Shown in pieces: positions 60,843 to 64,000 of a stretch of 64,000 bases of DNA. Under the pieces are notes generated by a model. The model saw only the letters and a list, made by a program, of their open reading frames with translations. It was not told the origin of the DNA and made no database searches. Position 1 is the stretch's first letter; the number at the start of each line of letters is the position of its first letter. Location: assembly GCA_030272155.1 (NCBI GenBank), contig CP126202.1, positions 3,369,501 to 3,433,500 of the forward strand. The letters are read 5' to 3'. Origin of the DNA: Tetradesmus obliquus (Eukaryota > Chlorophyta > Chlorophyceae > Sphaeropleales > Scenedesmaceae). The position numbers and the translations under genes were made by a program.

Positions 60843-61560
60843 TTACTGCCGACGCTCCTGCTGCTGCTGGTGCCACTCCATGATGCTCGATCTCAGGCTG
60901 TGGTTAGGCACCAGCAGCACGTCCATAGGCTTGTTGGTCATGGGCGAGCGCCGCATGCCCTGCTGCAGCTGCAGCCAGCGGCTGATGGCACTGCGCTCAT
61001 ACGTGAAGCCATCAGCAGCTACCACAGGGTCACTCATCACAGCAGCTGTGATGGGGCAGATGAAGTATGGTGGCGGCTTATTGCTGCTGCTGTCATGCCG
61101 GTATGGGCTGCGCAGCTGCTGCTGCTGTTCCCAGGCAGCGGCTTGGGCTGCCAGCTGCTGCAGTGCCTGTATCAGCTGCTGCCAGTCAAAGCAGGGAGCA
61201 CTAGCTGCAAGTGGATGCAAAGCAGCTGCGGTGGACGCTGCTGCTGCTGGCACTGCCTGTGCACCTCCCAAGCTGCTGCTTGCAGGAACGGCTGTCCTGC
61301 TGCTGTCACTGCTGCTGGTGCCTGCGGGAGACACTGCTGCCTGCTGCTGCTGCTGCAGACTGCCGCGCCTGGCCACCCAGCCGAACCAGCCTGACCTTGC
61401 TGCACCAGTGACTGAAGCACCAGCAGGACTCACAGCCTGCTGCTGCTGCAACTGCTGCTGGCTGCTGCATTGGCCATGACGCTCAGCCTCCTCTTCCTCA
61501 CCAGCTAGGGCCTCAGCAGCTGCAGCAGAGAATGTTGGCCTTGCAGGAAGCCGCCCAGCT

Positions 61561-61595
<35 letters not shown>

Positions 61596-62117
61596 ATTGA
61601 CCCTCTGCTGCCATGCAAGAACGTCAGCTACTTGCTTCAGCACCTGCTCTATGATTCGCAAGCCTGCTGTGTTCAGTGCTGCTTGTTCAGCAGCTGGGAG
61701 AAGCTGGATTGCTTCTCTGCTTTGGGCCAGCTGCTGCAGCTGCTGTACTGACCTGCCCTGCCCAGCAGCTGCGCTGCTGCTGCTGATTCTGATGCTGCTG
61801 CCGGTGGTGGTTGTGCCTCCGGACAGCAGCATCAGCAGCACATCGGCTACAGACGTCAACAGCCCACCAGTAGCAACCCCTGCTGCTGCACCTGTGCCAG
61901 GCACGGCTGCAGCATGCTGTAGCTGCTGCTGCTGCTGCTGCTGCTGGCCTAGCAGCAGAAGTGCATGCTGTAGCTGCTGCTGCTGCTGCTGCTGCTGGCC
62001 TAGCAGCAGAAGTGCAGGGTTGAGCTTTAGCTGCGCAGGCACAGCTGAGGCATCCAGCACTGCAGCAGCTGCTAGCTGCTCTGCTGTGAGGGTGCTGACC
62101 CAGCTGCGCTCCGCTCC

Positions 62118-62151
<34 letters not shown>

Positions 62152-63970
62152 GCTGCAGGCTGAGCTGCTGCAGGGCGCACCATCTGCTGTTCAAGGTGCT
62201 GTAGGCCTGCCACTAGCTGAGGTGCAAGCTGCAACCTGCTGCTCCAGCTGGCTAAGCTTGGTCGCTCCGGCACAGCAGCAGCAGCAGCAGCAGCAGCAGC
62301 ACTACTTGGCCTACTGCCGCTGCTGTTGCTGCTGCTGCTGCTGGCCTGTTTGGCTGCTGCTTGCAGCCCTGCTGCCAAGCTCATAGGCTGCTGCGGCAGC
62401 TGCAGCAACAGGCAGCCAACCACTACCAAGCCTGTGTCTGCTGCTGCTGCTTGGTGTTCTGCCAGTGACCGCTGCCTGCTAAAGGAAAAGCGCTGCTGCT
62501 GCATGTCCTGCACTGCTGCCGCTGTTGCTGCCTGTACAACCAAGCCAGCAGCACTGTCATCAGTGGCTGTGCCTTGCAGCAAGTTGCGAACAGGCACCGC
62601 ACCAACAGCAGCACCAGAGCACTGCAAGAGCTGCGGGTGCCGTAGCTCCAAGCAGGCAGCAACTGCTGCACAGAACCTTGCCACATCTTGCTCGTCCTGC
62701 AGCAGACACAGCTGCACTGCAACCCATGTTCCTGCAAAGCTGCCTTCATAAGCAAAAGGACCATAGCCAGCGTCTGCGCTCAGCCTCGATCTGGCCCTGA
62801 AGTAGTCAACATTCTCGCGAAACGCATCATCGAACTTGATGCAGCAGCTGTGGTTGGCAGCACAAGCCGCTGCTAGCTGCTGTTCTGCACTGCAAAGCAG
62901 CCGGGCTTGATCGCGGTACAGCGTACACACTGTCCCAGGAACTTCCTGCTGAACTCTACAGCACTGCAGCAAGCGTCCAGCGGCCAGCAGCAGCCGCTGC
63001 AGCAGCACTGTTGCTGCCTTCAGCAGCGGCAGCAGCAGGTACACCACAACAACGCTGATCAAGCTGCCTACTGCTGCTGCTAGCTGCCACGTCAGCATAG
63101 CTGCTGGCCGCAGCGTCTCGCTGTATGCCGCTGCTGCTGCGTCAGCAACCTCGCGTGTAAGGGCAGCAAAGCCGCCAAGCACAAGCATGACCAGCCCCAA
63201 AGACTCAACAGCTGTTGCACCTGCAGCAGCCGTGGCACCTACTGCTGTTGCTGCATTTGCAGCAGATGCCTGCTGCTGCTGTCTGGCTGGTTGCTGCAGG
63301 ACAGCCGCAGCAGCGGCAGTAGCAGCTGGGCCGGGGTGCAATGACTGAGGTGCAGCAGCAGCACTGGACTGGGGCAGACGCACTACTTCACGCCAAAGCC
63401 AGCTGCACTGCTGTTGCTGCTGCTGCTGAGGTTGCTGCTGCTGAAGTTGCTGCCTCTCCTGCAAGCGCTGCCTTGGCTTGGCCAGCATGGCTGTTGCTGC
63501 GCTCACTTGCCTGCTACCACTCCCTGCACTCTCTGTCCCTGGCACTGTGCCTGTCCCTGCTGCTGGTGCTGCAACTGTTGCGGCTTCTTTGCTGCTTAGC
63601 TGGGCATCATACCCAAGCATGCTGTCCAGCAAGCCAGCGCCTCTTCTTGCTAGCCAGCTGCCAGCAGCAGCTGCTGCTGCGGCACTGGCACTGACAGCAG
63701 CTGTAGCTGCTGACTGTGCAGTTTCTGCTGCTCCTGCTGCTGCTGCTGTCCCAGCTGCTGGGCCTGGCTGCCATGCACCTTGCAAGTTGCGGCGTGCAAC
63801 GCCATGCTGCTGCACCTTCCGCTGCTGTTGCTGCTGCTGCTGTGAGCGGCCTCTCCCTGAGAACCAACTGGCCTTGCTGGGTGCTGGGCTTCTTGCAGGA
63901 CGCGCCTGCAGCAGCTGCTGCTGTTGTGATGGCTCCTTGGGCTGCACGCCCGCAGCTTGGTGAGAGGGCC
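60843..63970 (-). CDS. U-box E3 ubiquitin ligase-like protein, partial at its N-terminus (last exon, 1042 codons)
   Basis: One long exon running from a probable acceptor (CTACTGCAG ending at 63971) to the stop. No ATG opens it, so the gene begins beyond the right edge. The C-terminal 75 residues are a U-box: FICPITAAVMSDPVVAADGF, TYERSAISRWL, PMTNKPMD and VPNHSLRSSI, with the expected Pro, Asp-Pro and Trp positions; it should recruit an E2. The N-terminal third is Gln/Ala-rich and holds hydrophobic helices near VLGGFAALTREV and SLISVVVVYLLLPLL, likely membrane-spanning. The middle has a stretch resembling a protein-kinase N-lobe (YEGSFAGTWVAVQ, LELRHPQLLQCSGAAV) where the usual Lys is Gln and no C-lobe motifs follow. 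Kinase-plus-U-box order is known from plant receptor-like cytoplasmic kinases; here the kinase part is relic-like. Confidence 0.85.
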
Positions 63971-64000
63971 CTGCAGTAGCAAGGCAGCAGGGACTTGATG

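Noticed and set aside
60880..61479. Plus-strand frames antisense to the U-box gene
   Set aside because: CAG/CTG-rich coding sequence leaves all other frames open (poly-Leu, poly-Cys, poly-Ala); the minus-strand frame has a clear U-box.

Overview
This window looks like nuclear DNA of a green alga (Chlorophyta). The genes are rich in introns with GT..AG borders. Proteins carry plastid transit-like N-termini, and TGTAA (the chlorophyte polyadenylation signal) follows several stop codons. CAG/CTG triplets are very dense, in exons as poly-Q, poly-A and poly-S and in introns. Plant-type plastid chorismate mutase, a TROL-like thylakoid rhodanese and a PLIP-like lipase support the green lineage. The CAG/CTG density resembles Sphaeropleales (Scenedesmus-like algae), but that is a guess.

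Layout. 78-6581 (-): Kelch-repeat protein, 12 exons. 6970-9536 (+): chorismate mutase, 6 exons, sharing a 388-bp divergent promoter region with the Kelch gene. 10459-20527 (+): a 10-exon gene for a giant alpha-helical, probably plastid protein of about 2395 aa, containing three near-identical 693-bp in-frame repeats. 22188-23105 (-): single-exon RNase H-like protein with SUMO-interaction-like motifs. 26438-29342 (-): PLIP-like lipase without the nucleophile serine. 30315-34340: complete hAT DNA transposon with a perfect 8-bp target duplication. 34721-40710 (+): TROL-like thylakoid rhodanese. 43311-48125 (+): degenerate subtilase with a PA domain and an in-frame stop. 48900-50450: tandem repeats and a SINE-like insertion. 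51332-52794 (-): secreted Arg/Ser/Asp-rich orphan. 53974-59729 (-): Aurora-like pseudokinase. 60843-63970 (-): U-box protein, continuing past the right edge. Exon models were built by hand; reading phase closes across every junction used, except where a 5' end is stated to be unresolved.

The most striking signal is not a gene. In at least five unrelated genes, introns hold truncated copies of the adjoining exon edge, with or without its splice site: copies of an exon's 3' end plus donor lie downstream of it, and copies of an exon's 5' end plus acceptor lie upstream. The TROL rhodanese exon has ten such decoys in a row. The same happens at the 3' ends of two genes. This looks like repeated tandem duplication across splice junctions, which enlarges introns while leaving the outermost, correct reading intact. 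A second theme is loss of catalytic residues: pseudokinase, pseudolipase, pseudosubtilase and a Cys-less rhodanese all lie within 64 kb. The genes show no common pathway; several proteins are predicted to be plastid-targeted (chorismate mutase, TROL, lipase, the giant helical protein).
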